NCBI GenBank assembly: GCA_947683425.1
Contig: CANTUQ010000161.1
Coordinates: 372,001-436,000 of the forward strand
Length of the DNA: 64,000 nt
Direction of reading: 5' to 3'
DNA from: Excoecaria cochinchinensis
Taxonomy: Eukaryota > Streptophyta > Magnoliopsida > Malpighiales > Euphorbiaceae
Shown here: positions 23,471 to 34,746 of the stretch, piece by piece
Numbering within the stretch: the first letter of the stretch is position 1
Layout: each line of letters starts with the position of its first letter
The notes under the pieces: generated by a model
Database searches by the model: none
The model's input: only the letters and a program-made list of their open reading frames with translations
What the model was told of the DNA's origin: nothing
Translations under genes and position numbers: made by a program

Positions 23471-24639
23471 TACTTTTCGACCCCCATCCAGTCTACTTGG
23501 TGTCTACTACCATTATCTGAATGATGTATTTGCCGACCACCATCTGGTTAACCCAGTGCCTGACCGTTGACCATCCTTAGGTTGACATGGTGACTCGTTC
23601 GTCGCTTTCTTTACTGGCGCTTATCCTGAACCTCTTCTTTTTACTACAAAAAGGGCAAAGCAAATGTGTAAGGTATATAAAAGGCGCATATCTGTGGCAG
23701 TACATACCTGTTGGGGCCGATGTTAGAACGTGCCCCCGAAGGACGATTGGTTGTTCCCCATTTTCTTAATTGTACCGACTGTGATATGCCAGATATCGAT
23801 TCCTCTATCATTTCCAATGCAGCCTCCTTATTGAAAAGATCTGCATACTTCTCAAGAGGGTGAGAGAATTTGATTTTGAGCCTCCGGGGCGGAAAAAAAG
23901 ATTTAAGCTTTCTCAAAGAAAAAATTAGATTGGAAATTTTGCTGTTTACCTGCAAGCGGGTGATTTTTCTATTTTTTTCGTTTTTGTTTATGTTTTTTCC
24001 TTGTTTTGTTTTTGACCTTTACATTTTGAATGTATTTACAGTATATTGGATTTTCAAGGCCTTGAAAATGTCTTTTTGTTTTGTCTTGTTTTGTTTGAGA
24101 ATTTGTATTTTTTGTGTTGTTTTGGTTTGAGAAGTCGTTTTTGTTATTTTGGTTTGAGAGTTTGTATTCTTGTACATTTGCATTTTTTTGAGAATTTGTA
24201 CATTTGAATTTGGCTTTGATACACTTACTATGTGATGTGTGTGAGAGTATATCTTATGATAGGGAAACTTACCTGGTGGCTTCCAGCCCGGCATGCATGA
24301 GTCTGACAATGTTAGGCAAAACTCATCTCTTGAATCATCTTTAAACATGAGGTCTATTTGGACCCCTCATCTGAGCCATGTACATATAGAAAACACTGTG
24401 CACGTATGTGGAATCATGTGTGTGCAATATACATACACTTGAATCCGAATTGTGTGAGGTGTGTGAACATACATCTTATGACAGAGAAACTTACCTGTTT
24501 GCTCCCGGCATGGTGTGCATGAGAAAGGCTTATTCTTTTCCCTCTTGGGAGCAGGTCCTTGAGATTCTTCTCTCATGAGGACTTCATCTTGATTATTGTA
24601 TAAATGAGAGCAAGCATATATCTTATGATAGAGAAACTT
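23471..24639 (-). other. 3' internal region of element A, no recognised gene
   Basis: A 103-codon sense-strand ORF (23644-23955) shows no known motif. From 24240 the sequence AAACTTACCTG...CGGCATG.TGCATGAG recurs (24263, 24485, then 24631 continuing at 27599), a degraded long-period repeat into which solo LTR D2 was inserted. No further gene is supported. Confidence 0.4.
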
Positions 24640-27598
24640 TGTAACACCCCCATACCCTCGGTAAGGAATATCGGGGCGCCACGCGGGCAGACACGTATAC
24701 ATATACATATACATAAACTAGCGGAAACGATTAATACTATACACATCCATATACGTATAATGTAATGAAATAAGACTACACTAGGCCCAACATGCAAATC
24801 ATATTAACTACATATATACATACATGTTCACATTACAATCTGTTTTCATTTAACTTTACATATACATTTACATGTGAATCCTTTACTTGCATTACATAAT
24901 GATGTTACTCAAAACATCACTAACTCTATCTCTAACTTATACGAAAAGATATAGCAAAACTCCTAGTGGCCTTGACCCGCAGATGCCCGCACACTGATCC
25001 GAACCTGTAAACCTACACGGAAATAGACATCCATGCTAAGCGATAACGCTTAGTGGGGATGAAAATAATGCAAAGGACTTCATTACGAAGTCACAAAATA
25101 TATCACATGCATATTGCTAGTTATGTCATATATAAATAATCATGTACACAATCTTGTAAGCAAATACCAACATGCTTTAACTTATTCATAATGCAGAAAT
25201 CCGTATATGGCAAACAACATTAGTAACATGTCATGCTATAATCATATGCATTTATGAGTCTCTACTTCACCTCTTGTACACTACAAAATATACATTAGCC
25301 TGAACTTTCAACAATTGTGGATATGGGTACTTTACCTTAAATACTGATAAACAGTAATAAACTCTAAAGACCTAACTCAAATGAATACTCTGGGTATTCG
25401 TCGTTGGACCAATTAAGGTCACTATGGCAGCCGCACTCTAACCCTTTATAAGCATGCTTATCTATCCACTATTCTGACCATTCAGGCTTGACTCAATAAC
25501 TCAAAACAGAGTACTTAATACTACAAGGATCATAATTCAAAATACTATCGTGTCAATATATTTTCCAATACGGAGCTCTAATTATAATGTAAGGAAAGAA
25601 CAAATAAGCATACACTATGCACTAGGGAAAAATATGCAAAGAAAGACAAAAGAAAACATTTTCCAGAAATAGAACAAGGCGAAAAGGAGTTCACTGTCGC
25701 GATCGCGACAAGAAATCGTGCTCATTACAAAAGCTAGGTTCACTGTCGCGATCACGACAAAATGTCGCGCTCGCAACAGAAGCCAGATTCCAAAAGATTC
25801 TATGTACTATACCCAAATACATTACACCAACATAAGCTTTATACACTATACCAAATGCATTATATAACAATTCATATCACATGACATGTCGTGTTCAACA
25901 CTAACTCTCATGCCATAGCATTATTTACCCAAATAACTAATTCTATAACCATTTGATACACCTAAACATGCATGACATAAACAAAACGGGTTCGATTCGG
26001 AAAGGAAAACACCTTAAAATATACAAATTAGTTGAGGGTAAAGGTGGGGAATTGGTTCATGTCAACCATGGGCTCAAATTCAAGAAGAAAATCACTCTTA
26101 TAATCCTCTCTGTCGCGCTCGCGACAGAAGGCTCCGTCAAAGACCCTCATAAGACTGCTTCTCACCTCAAACTTGTATCGTCTAAACGGACCTCTAAATG
26201 TCATTTTTAGGAAAGAAACTCTTCTTGACAATTGTTCCCTAGGATGTTAGCTTTCATATGGGACAAGTTAGGTCATTTGGACATCTATAACAAGAGATAT
26301 GATCTAAAAAAATATATACTGTTCAAATAACCCGATCCAAACAGGGACACTATGGTTTTAGCCAATTTTGAGGGTCTTAGAGCAAGAATTTGCTCAAGGT
26401 CATTTTATATGTATAGCCAATTTTGACTTTTATATGTATAGAAGTCATGATTCAATTGGCTCAAGAATTACTCAATTCAGAGGTCTGTAACTATACTTAT
26501 GACAAAAACATCACACAAAGGTCAGATGACAAATAAGCAGAATTGCCAAATCAAACTTTATCATCAACACACACACTCAATTGATCAATTCACATACTTA
26601 TAATATATACACATATCTTAAGCACCACAAGCAATCAAAATGAACATCTAATAAATATACTATAAAAGAGCAGTTGAGCTAATTAAAGCTTATCAAGCAT
26701 CTCTCTATTCAAACATGTCTCTATTCAAACATATTTCATGTAAACACATGCAAGATTAATAAGATCACACTCGATCCCTACCTTAGGTGGCTTAACCGCT
26801 TCTCTCTAATTGATTCCGAGCTTCTCCTTTCCCTTGTCCATAACTCTCACGCAAAACCAGACCAAAACACTTAGGTTAACCCTCTTTTCACTTTAAATCA
26901 AGAACAGAAAGAAAAAGGAGGTCAGATCAAAAAATAAATCCAACTTACCTTCTTGAAGAGACCTAATCAAGCCCCTTCTACACTCTCTTCAAACCAATCC
27001 AAGAGATTCTCTTAAGGAGCAAATACAAATGAAGAAGAAAAGCAACAAAAGATGAAGAGAGGAAGAGCACGGCAAAACCAAAGAAAAGCAAAAGAATAAA
27101 GATGAGAAAAGGCCAAAACAGAAAATTGAAAGAATAATTGCTTAGAGAGTGGCCGGTCAATGCTCATCCAAAGCCAAAGACTTCCATAATTGCCCACTTA
27201 CCTCATTAAAGGCCAACCACTCTCAATTAATCCATCTTAATCCAAAAAGTCCCATGCCACATGTCACTCTCTCTTATAGCCATGTGTCAATTCCCTATGA
27301 CGCCACTTGTCAATCTCCTATGCCGCCATGTGTCCAATATACATCAAATAATCCAACTCAATTAGGCTTCACGGGAAGTGTTCTGTTGCGCCCGTGACAC
27401 AGTCGCGCTCGCGACAAAACCCAAACACAAGCCACTCATTCATCTTCTCAAAACAATTTTCTTCTAGCAAAACTTATAACCTTAATCAACTCGGAAACTC
27501 CTTCAATTACACTCTCTTATACATACAAACTCTTGAATTCCCGAACAAAAATTTCAAAATTCTACTAGGGCCAAATTGGGTTGTTACAAACTTACCTT
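24640..27598 (-). mobile_element. Solo LTR D2 (2959 bp), TSD AACTT
   Basis: It starts TGTAACACCCCCATACC, ends TTGGGTTGTTACA, and has TSD AACTT at 24635-24639 and 27599-27603. Orientation is minus relative to D1, inferred from the inverted TAAGCG...CTTAGTGG block near 25040 that matches 47537-47560 in D1. It carries several GTCGCG-NN-CGCGAC palindromes. It contains no coding domains. The ORFs at 25953-27609 are unsupported. Confidence 0.88.
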
Positions 27599-27603
27599 AC
27601 TGC

Positions 27604-28735
27604 TCCTGACATGGTGTGTATGAGTCGGCTTGCTCTCTTAAATGTCTTCTTAGGAGTGGGTCGTTGAGATTCCATTCTCGTGAGGACTTTATCTTGATCC
27701 GATTGTTTGGCATGGATGAGCATCGATGTAGATTCAAAACTATACCTTGGCTCACTTTTGCGTCTGATTTGCCTCCGACTAAAGTATGTGTGGACAGCTC
27801 GGCTTCTCAAAGGATCTTATTTTCTATAGATTTGTGTGATTCCGGATTGCCCTGAGCATGGTGTGTCCGGATAAGCTTGCTCTTCTGGGCGTTCCACCTC
27901 TATAATTATTCACCTGATTTTATGCCGGATACAGTGGTCGACCATGTGGAGCTGAACCCATCCCTTGGATCATCCTTGTTCATGAGGTCTATTCGGATCT
28001 ATCCTTATGAGTCATGTGCACAGCAATATATACAAAAGATTGTGTGTGCGTATGGAACTATGTGTGGGAAATATATGCATAAAGCTATATACATGAAACA
28101 CGAGCAAAGGATTAACATACAAGAATTGTGTGTGCATATCTATGCGTGTGAAAGACTAAATGCACGTGACATGCAAAAATGAATTGACCACCTCCCAGGT
28201 GGTTAAGGGATTCGTCGAGGGTGCTGCTCGGCTGCTCACATTGTCTGATGCCCCCAAGGATGTAGAAAAGCGTTGTCTTGGCTTTACGGACTCTGACCCA
28301 GAATCTTTTCAAGGAGAACTGACTCGTGCGTATCTTTGCCCCCCGGTCAACGAGCATTTTACCCCCGTTGACTCTGAATCAAGCTCTGCCTAAAGGAAAG
28401 TCATTAGGAGTAATGCCGCCTTATCGCTCCAGGCGTCAAAAGTCATTGTTCTAAAGGTAGTGTGTCCCTTGTGGATTTTCACACTAGCTTTTCTTAGCGA
28501 GAAATACGTCCCTTTAGGGATTTTCACATAACCCTGTGCCTAATTTTTGCCTGGAATGGACCCAACCCACTCCAGCGGCTTCTTTTGTTTTCTTATTCAT
28601 TTTTTTGAAGAACAGACTGCCTATTCCCAGGTTTTTACCCTGCCCTTTGGCCTAACTTTTGCTTAGAGAGCCAGTCACGGTTTTCATCTCTAACGGCCCC
28701 CTTTTTTTTTTGAGACTCTCTTGCCTTTCCGGTAC
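27604..28735 (-). other. 3' internal region of element A, continued
   Basis: Degraded repeat copies (GCATGGTGTG near 27612 and 27858; CATGAGGTCTATT near 27985 echoing 24349) continue to about 28020. From 28390 to 28700 the inverted GTGAAAACC phrases match element 1's 5880-6240. No credible gene is present. Confidence 0.5.
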
Positions 28736-28739
28736 GGCT

Positions 28740-29190
28740 GTAAGAAAAGTTGGAGCTACTATCAAAGTCCCTTCCAAGGTAATCAGTAGTTATTCTCTTA
28801 TGTATTTCTCTCTAGGCATCAGTTGCATTCTATGGCCTCACTTGATGAATGTGTTACTAGATTGGGGGAGGTAGCAGATGAGGATTTGGTTCTTGAAGGC
28901 CTCATGAGGCTGCCTTTTACACTACCACCTATTGTGCTTGATAATTCAGAGGGATTAACGATGTAATGAGACATTCCCTATTATTTTTAGGCGGGGTCTT
29001 GTCTTTAGCCTTTGCTTCTCAGTATCATGATCTTTGGACTGAATTACCAGAGAAAACTACTATACCCTTTTCTGGGAATCATTCTGTAACTTCTACCAGT
29101 GCATATAGAGGATGGACACCTAGCCCCGTAGTTGATAACAGGACCTGGCCACTAAGGCACCCGACCGGCGAGAGCAGTAGTAAGGTCTAG
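28740..29190 (+). other. Extra segment in element A with antisense ORFs and an intron-like gap
   Basis: Element 1 has only about 200 bp between the two flanking homologous blocks, whereas A has about 700 bp, so this looks inserted. On the plus strand, antisense to A, there is an ATG near 28836 opening 48 codons (MASLDECVTRLGEVADEDL), preceded by a GT...AG gap of intron form (GTAATCAGTA...TCTCTCTAG, about 28778-28826). A second ORF of 74 codons follows (28966-29190, MRHSLLFLGG start). I recognise neither product. It may be a captured host fragment or chance. Confidence 0.3.
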
Positions 29191-29577
29191 TTCAGATTTG
29201 TATGGATTTTAAGCAACATGTTCCTTTTTAGAACAGAACTAGGAAATAATATCAATGAATGAATTTAGTTTTATTTCATTTCACAACATTGTGCCCGTTT
29301 TAGTATGATTTCAATATACATGATCACCATTTAATATTAATTCAAAAATGCCAAACTACATTCATTCACAGAGCCAAATCTTAATAGCATCAACTCCTGT
29401 TACCAATCAGCCCTCTCGAGTTTTCTTGATTGGATATTTTCTCTCATGCCTCTAATTTTTGCCCAGGATGCCTTTTTTTGGTTTTTACCCTGACGAAGCG
29501 CCCAATTTTAGCAAGGCCGGCTTTTTTCGATTTTCAACCCGTGGGGCTTTTATTCTCTTCTTTTGATTTTATTGTCT
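29191..29577 (-). other. Noncoding segment after integrase of element A
   Basis: Homologous in reverse to 5413-5800 of element 1 (GTTTTTACCCTGACG, CCCGTGGGGC). No gene is seen. Confidence 0.6.
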
Positions 29578-30693
29578 TTAGCCATGAAACCTTTTAAGTC
29601 TATCAATATTGATCGGTTCTTTGAATTTGTTACCATCGCTATCTGACTGAATCACAGCTCTTTTTGATAACAGCTTCTTGAGGACAAATGGTCCTTCCCA
29701 CATTGGTTTGAACTTTCCCCTTATGTCCAGCGCACCTGGTCTCATCTGTTTGAATACCAAGTCTCCCTCTTTCACTGGGTGCTTCTTGACTTTCTTTCCA
29801 AAGGACCTGGCGAGCTTCTTTTGGTAGATCTGGTTGAGATAGTAGGCTTTCAGCCTGTTCTCATCCAACATGTTCAAGTGTTGCAGCCACTACTGTGCCC
29901 ATTCAGCTTCCGGAATCTCTGCTTCCATTATCACCCTCAGTGACTTGAGTTCGACCTCGATCGGCAATATTGCCTCCATCCCGTAGACCAAGGAATATGG
30001 AGTCGCTCCTGTCGAAGTTCTGATGGTCGTTCTGTAACCCCAGAGTGCAAAAGGCAACTTTTCTGTCCAATCTTTATAATTCTGGACCATCTTAGCCAGG
30101 ATTCTCTTGACATTCTTGTTGGCGGCTTCGATTGCTCCATTGGCTTGAGGACGATGCGGAGAAGACTTGTGGTGCGTAATACCATATTTCTGGAGTAACT
30201 TCTTCGTTTCGTCCATGAACTGGACCATGTTGTCAGATACCACGTGGTACGGAAGGCCATATCTACATATCAAATTTTTCTCGATGAATTTCGTCATATC
30301 CTGAGCATCAACTTTCTTGAAGGACTCAGCTTCTACCCACTTGGTAAAGTAGTCGATGGCGACGATGATGTATCTATGGCCATTGGAGGCTGTGGGGCGT
30401 ATCTCCCCAATAATGTCAATCCCCCAAGCTGCGAACGGCCAAAGCGATGTCAAATTATGCAATTCTGAGACAGGCAAGTGCCTTAAATCTACGTACTGTT
30501 GGCACAACTGACACTTCTTTACATACTTTGAGCAATCATTATCCATGGTGAGCCAAAAGAACCCTTGCCTCATAATCTTCTTTGCCAATGTCAGCCCGTT
30601 CATATGGGCTCTGGATATGGCAGCATGAGTTTCTTCCATTACCTTCTTGGCATGTTTCTCATCCAAACATCTCAACTGGATACCATCATCTTG
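29578..30693 (-). pseudogene. pol: Integrase of element A, nearly intact
   Basis: A 261-codon stretch (29890-30675) and a 99-codon C-terminal stretch (29578-29877) lie in one frame, separated by one TAG near 29890. HHCC finger: His17, His24, Cys55, Cys58, counting from the ATG at 30675. DDE core: WGIDIIGE Asp87, VVSDNMVQF Asp148, NGAIEAAN Glu183, with 34 residues between the last two. The usual Gly after SDN is Met. The C-terminus has GDLVFK and WEGPFVLKK and ends RLKRFHG, with no chromodomain. All catalytic residues are present. Only this stop and the TGA upstream at about 30694 break it, which makes it the best-preserved protein in the window. Confidence 0.85.
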
Positions 30694-31317
30694 TCATTTG
30701 TACAACATTCCATCCATGCAGATGAACTGAGTAGACAACTTGCGAATCATTCTCTGATCTTTTCCTGTAGCTTCCTCTGGAAAGGTCGCGTTTTCTAGGT
30801 AGCGCATAATGTTGTAATACAACGGCTTCCCATTTGCTACTTCTAATTCCATTACTGACTTGGATTCGAATCTAGGTATCTCGGAGCTAGAAATCAAAAC
30901 TATCCTCATAACTACCCCTTCTGGATTGTCCCACATTGACACTAAAGTGGCGAGCGCATCGGCTAACTGATTTTCGTCTCTTGGAACGAAATGGAATGTA
31001 CACACTTCAAACTGACTGCTCAGGTCTCTTAAGTACTCGATGTACGGCATTAGCCTTTCTTCTTTAACAGCCCATTCGCCTCGAATTTGGTTAATCACCA
31101 GGGATGAATCTCCGAATACTTCCACATTCTTTGCCTCCAAGGCTATTAATGCTTCCAACCCAAAAGTACATGCTTCATATTCGGCCTCGTTGTTGGTGGC
31201 CCTGAATCTCAACTTCTTCGCCAAGGGGAGCTTCTCCTCATCCGGGGTTATCACAATAACTCCTACTCCTGCCCCCTTGCTGTTCACGGCTCCATCAAAG
31301 TGCAATTGCCAACCCTA
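30694..31317 (-). pseudogene. pol: aRNH domain of element A
   Basis: 203 codons follow a TAG at 31315-31317 that replaces the codon before Gly-Trp. Motifs are HFDGAVN (first Asp), TNNEAEYEAC with Glu in the catalytic position after TNN, VFGDSSLV and NQLADAL, so all four RNase H acids are kept. A linker with MWDNPEG and the FPEEATGKDQRMIRKLS block leads to the integrase in the same frame. Confidence 0.85.
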
Positions 31318-32430
31318 AACTATTATAGCTGCTACATCCTCATCTGGAAAGTTGAACTCATATGAGTCTCCTTGAATTGGGTGTTCTGCTAGGAATTCTG
31401 CCACTGCACGCCCTTTGATAGTCTTTTGAGTAACATACTCTACATCAAACTCTTGTAACAGTAACAACCACCTGTCCATCTTTCCAAATAAAGATGGAGC
31501 TTCCTGCAAGTTTCTCAAAGGGTTCTGCTTTACTACCACCCGTAGCTTGTAGGGGTGAAAGTAGTGTCTCAACTTCTTAGAGGCTCAAATTACCGCAAGA
31601 CAGATCTTTTCTACTTCTGCATACTTAATCTCATAAGCCAGGAACTTCTTACTAAGGTAGTAAATAGCAAATTCCACTCCAAATTCGTCCTCCTGGGCCA
31701 TCATGGCTCCTACAAAACTGTCTTCTATAGCTAAATACAGAATCATTGGTTTGACTGAATGTGGTGGTCTCAACACCGGTGGTTTCAGCAAGTATTCTCT
31801 TATAGTATCGAAAGCTCTCTGACAATCTTTGTTCCACACCACAGGTTGATTTTTCCTTAATATTTTTATCGCCATCCTCTGATAAGTGGCTCTTACATTT
31901 TTTAGGCCAAAAGGCATTACTCGATAAGCATACGTCCCCCACTCCGTGATGGAAGCCGTCTTAATTCGGTCAATTATTTTATTGAGAATTTGATTGTAGC
32001 CCGCATAACCATATCCAAAGCTACACATCTTGCAAGTAGCGGCGCTGTCTATCAACACATCTATATGGGGCAACGGAAAGTTATCTTTCGGACAAGCCTT
32101 ATTCAAGTCCCGATAATCTACGCATATCCTTACCTTGCCATTCTTTTTGGCTACGGGGACAACATTGGCCACCTAAGTTGGATACTACACCTCAACTAGA
32201 AATTTGGCTTTGATTTGCTGGCGAATCTCCTCTTTTACTTTATCTGCCCATTTCGGCCTAAGCCTTCTCAGTTTCTGTTTAACAAGTTTATGATCTGGAT
32301 ATGTAGGAATAGCATGCTCTGCGACTTCCAGATCAATTCCTGGCATATCTTCGTAGGTCTAGGCAAAGACTTTTTCATATATTTTTAATATTCTCTCAAA
32401 TTTTTCTCACTCTTCAGGAGTTATGTCAGA
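31318..32430 (-). pseudogene. pol: RT/RNase H of element A lacking the YVDD segment
   Basis: 195 codons (31585-32172) run VDYRDLNKACPKDNFPLPHI, then SFGYGYAGYNQ where element 1 has SFVDGYAGYNQ, so the first catalytic Asp is Tyr. After AIKIL the chain jumps directly to RKNQPVVW. Compared with element 1 (2791 to 3142) this is an in-frame loss of about 351 bp, 117 codons, taking the YVDD box, thumb and connection. An in-frame TGA replaces a Trp codon near 31575. Further upstream, three TAG codons interrupt the N-terminal part (about 32167-32360). It cannot be a working polymerase. Confidence 0.85.
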
Positions 32431-32703
32431 TGCCATCAAGATTTTTGAGGTTCCAAGAATAAACATAGTAGCATCAATCGAGCTAATGTCAAATATAAAT
32501 GGATTATGATCATGCATAATGAAATCGTTAAAAAACTTCACACAAGTGAAGGAAATTGTTCGATTTATTAATAACACTAAAAAACATCATTAACGTTATT
32601 AAAAAAGTTCAGAACTAAGAAGGAAAGTCTAAACCATCATCTTCCACTCCCCGCCGACGCAGGTGTTGTTGCCGACGGTCCATAATTAATTTTAGGGCCC
32701 ATC
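32431..32703 (-). other. Gag-RT junction of element A with protease block missing
   Basis: The reverse strand matches only the last 200-300 bases of element 1's linker (HDH...FIFDI-like segment) before RT. The protease, G-patch and most of the acidic linker, about 1.5 kb in element 1, are not present. The remainder near 32620-32700 is unrelated and noncoding. Confidence 0.7.
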
Positions 32704-33741
32704 CTACCTTTCTATCTTATTCTTTCCCTCTCGCTTTTCTGGGTTAGAGATCTGCTTGGAGTCATTCAGATCTTGAATGGCATGTCTTAAGGCCTTGCAA
32801 TGATCTGTGGTATGCCCGGTGTGCTGGTGGAAGGCACAATACTCATCCCCTTTATGATCGGGCTGTCCCTGGCTTCTGGTGGGCCTAGTTGGCAATGGCT
32901 GTAATATCCCTTCCTTTATCAGCCTCTTGAGGACCTAGGACAAAGATCTACACAAATTAGAAAAATGCCTTTGCTTTACTTCTGTGGTTGGCGCTTCTAC
33001 AATCTCTTCCTTTTCTGGGCCCGACATCAGCTCCTGAATACGATCTTTCAAGGTACGACAGTAGTCCGTTCTATGCCCCAAATACTGGTGATACTCGCAG
33101 TACCAATTTTCTCTATGTCTGGGGCATCCTTGACTTGGGGCAAGCCCGGCCGGCAAGGGTTGTAACTTCCCTTTCTTGACGAGATGGGTGAAATGCCAAG
33201 ATAATGGCCTACCCAATATAGTGAGGTGGGGCTGAGTTATTCTAGTGGCTGGGACTTCTGCATCCTTAGCATTTACCTTACTATTGTCAAGGCCTCCTGA
33301 GCTTTCATCTTTTGGAGTACGCATGATTACAGGGTCTTCATCCTCCTTGGACATAATGCCATGTTCTAAAGTAGGCTTCCTATTTCATCCTTGCTCAACC
33401 GGGGAATCAAGTGATCTCTTACCTCTAATCTCAGAAGGAAAAGGAGGTACTAGAGCTGTCGCTGTATGAGCCTTCTCGATTGTGGCCGGCTTTCCTTGGT
33501 TGAGAGTTGTTGTCATAAGCTAAGCTTGCAGAACAAGTGCTATGGCATCCATCCTTTCTTTGACCATGGCCAGCATCTTTGTTTCAAGCTCCTCGAACCT
33601 TCTATCCAACTCCTGGGCAATTAGGGCACGAGTCTCTTCATTCTGTTGTGAAAGGCCAGCCATTCCTAATGCCTTTAGATGCTCTGGTAAGAACGCTAAA
33701 ACTTTGTCAGCCCATGTGAACTCTGATCGGTCCTTAGACAA
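32704..33741 (-). pseudogene. gag: Gag of element A: no capsid, duplicated zinc-knuckle module
   Basis: It starts at ATG 33741 (MSKDRSEFTWADKVLAFLPE) with a charged, coiled-coil-like segment. All pieces (33520-33741, 32935-33354, 32704-32895) share one frame and are separated by single stops; the one near 32937 replaces the Trp seen in element 1 (LSW). There is no capsid block like B's VDWYHGL/NESFHEYL region. Two consecutive modules each carry LS.../KEGKLQPLP or KEGILQPLP followed by a C-x2-H-x4-H-x4-C knuckle (CEYHQYLGHRTDYC and CAFHQHTGHTTDHC). Element 1 and B show one. Confidence 0.75.
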
Positions 33742-34726
33742 CTATTAGGATCCCCTAACCACCCAAGCAAATGGTTTATAATGGATGAAAATCAAGGAGT
33801 TAGAATGATGTATGAATAATATGTAATGCATGATCGTGCTGTGCAATAAATGGTATATAGTGACTGAAAGAGATTACAATGATATTTGTGAAACATTTAA
33901 AAAACTATACACAGGATAATATGTACATGTAATAATTATACACAGAGAATAAGATGTATACATAGGGAGGAAATAAAAAAAATAAAAAAATTTTATTTGT
34001 GCATGAATGACATGAATATGCAATGCATCATCCACAACCACATGCAAGCAGATAGATCCTTCCAACCTTATTGCCCCCACACACAAGGTCGTGCGGTCTC
34101 TGTCCTAGGTGGGCTTGATCCATGGGTTAACAGGGAACCCAATGGACGCGCATGGTGCTCAGTGAAAAATCGGCAGCATAACCTCTCTTAGCTAATGTGC
34201 ATACGCATGGGTTTCGACCATTATGTATTTAGGCAGTCCGAATAAGTTGACATGGGCCTATCGGGGCATGAAAGCCTTTAATTAGGTGACCAAATCAAAT
34301 TATCTGGGTTTGTCCAATACATAATGATCCACATAGCAAGCATAGTATTAAGGTTCATACCACTTAGGGGAAGTAACTATTTCCATTACATGAGCTTTGG
34401 TCAAGGTAATGTTACTTTAGGGCTACCCAAGCATGGTCCCTGCCGACAGGTCTAGCTCATCACGAGCGTAAGGACCGATCGGGTCTCCATTTAATATACC
34501 ATGATGGTACGAGGCTTGGGCTGGTGATTATCCTTAACACTTCCCTACATTGAGTGAACGTAGGGTCGTGCTTTTGGAACGCACCGGGGCTGATAGAGGG
34601 ACCAAACTAGCATAGATCTAAGGCTCTAATGCGATGCAATGCAATTTTGAAAAAGGATGAAATTTTTAAATTAAAACTCAATTATAAATTTTAACCAAGG
34701 TACTTTCGAAGTGAAGTCTCGAGTAT
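33742..34726 (-). other. Leader of element A
   Basis: Noncoding leader between primer site and gag, homologous to B's split leader. It contains the uninterrupted site GGGCTACCCAAGCATGG (34422-34438) that serves as the empty-site control for A's own insertion in B. Packaging signals would be expected here; none is identified. Confidence 0.65.
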
Positions 34727-34745
34727 GTCCCCAGTGGAGTCACCA
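34727..34745 (-). promoter_or_regulatory. Primer binding site of element A
   Basis: Minus strand TGGTGACTCCACTGGGGAC, one base after the 5' LTR. It matches the 3' end expected of a plant tRNA-Arg (CCA, then a GGAGTCG-type acceptor), the primer reported for Ogre-type elements. B has TGGCGACTCCACTGGGGGA at 37992-38010. The tRNA identity is from memory of the family. Confidence 0.75.
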
Positions 34746-34746
34746 C

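Noticed and set aside
34727..34745. Possible tRNA-Arg gene fragment
   Set aside because: Only 19 bases match a tRNA 3' end and they sit one base from an LTR; it is the primer binding site.
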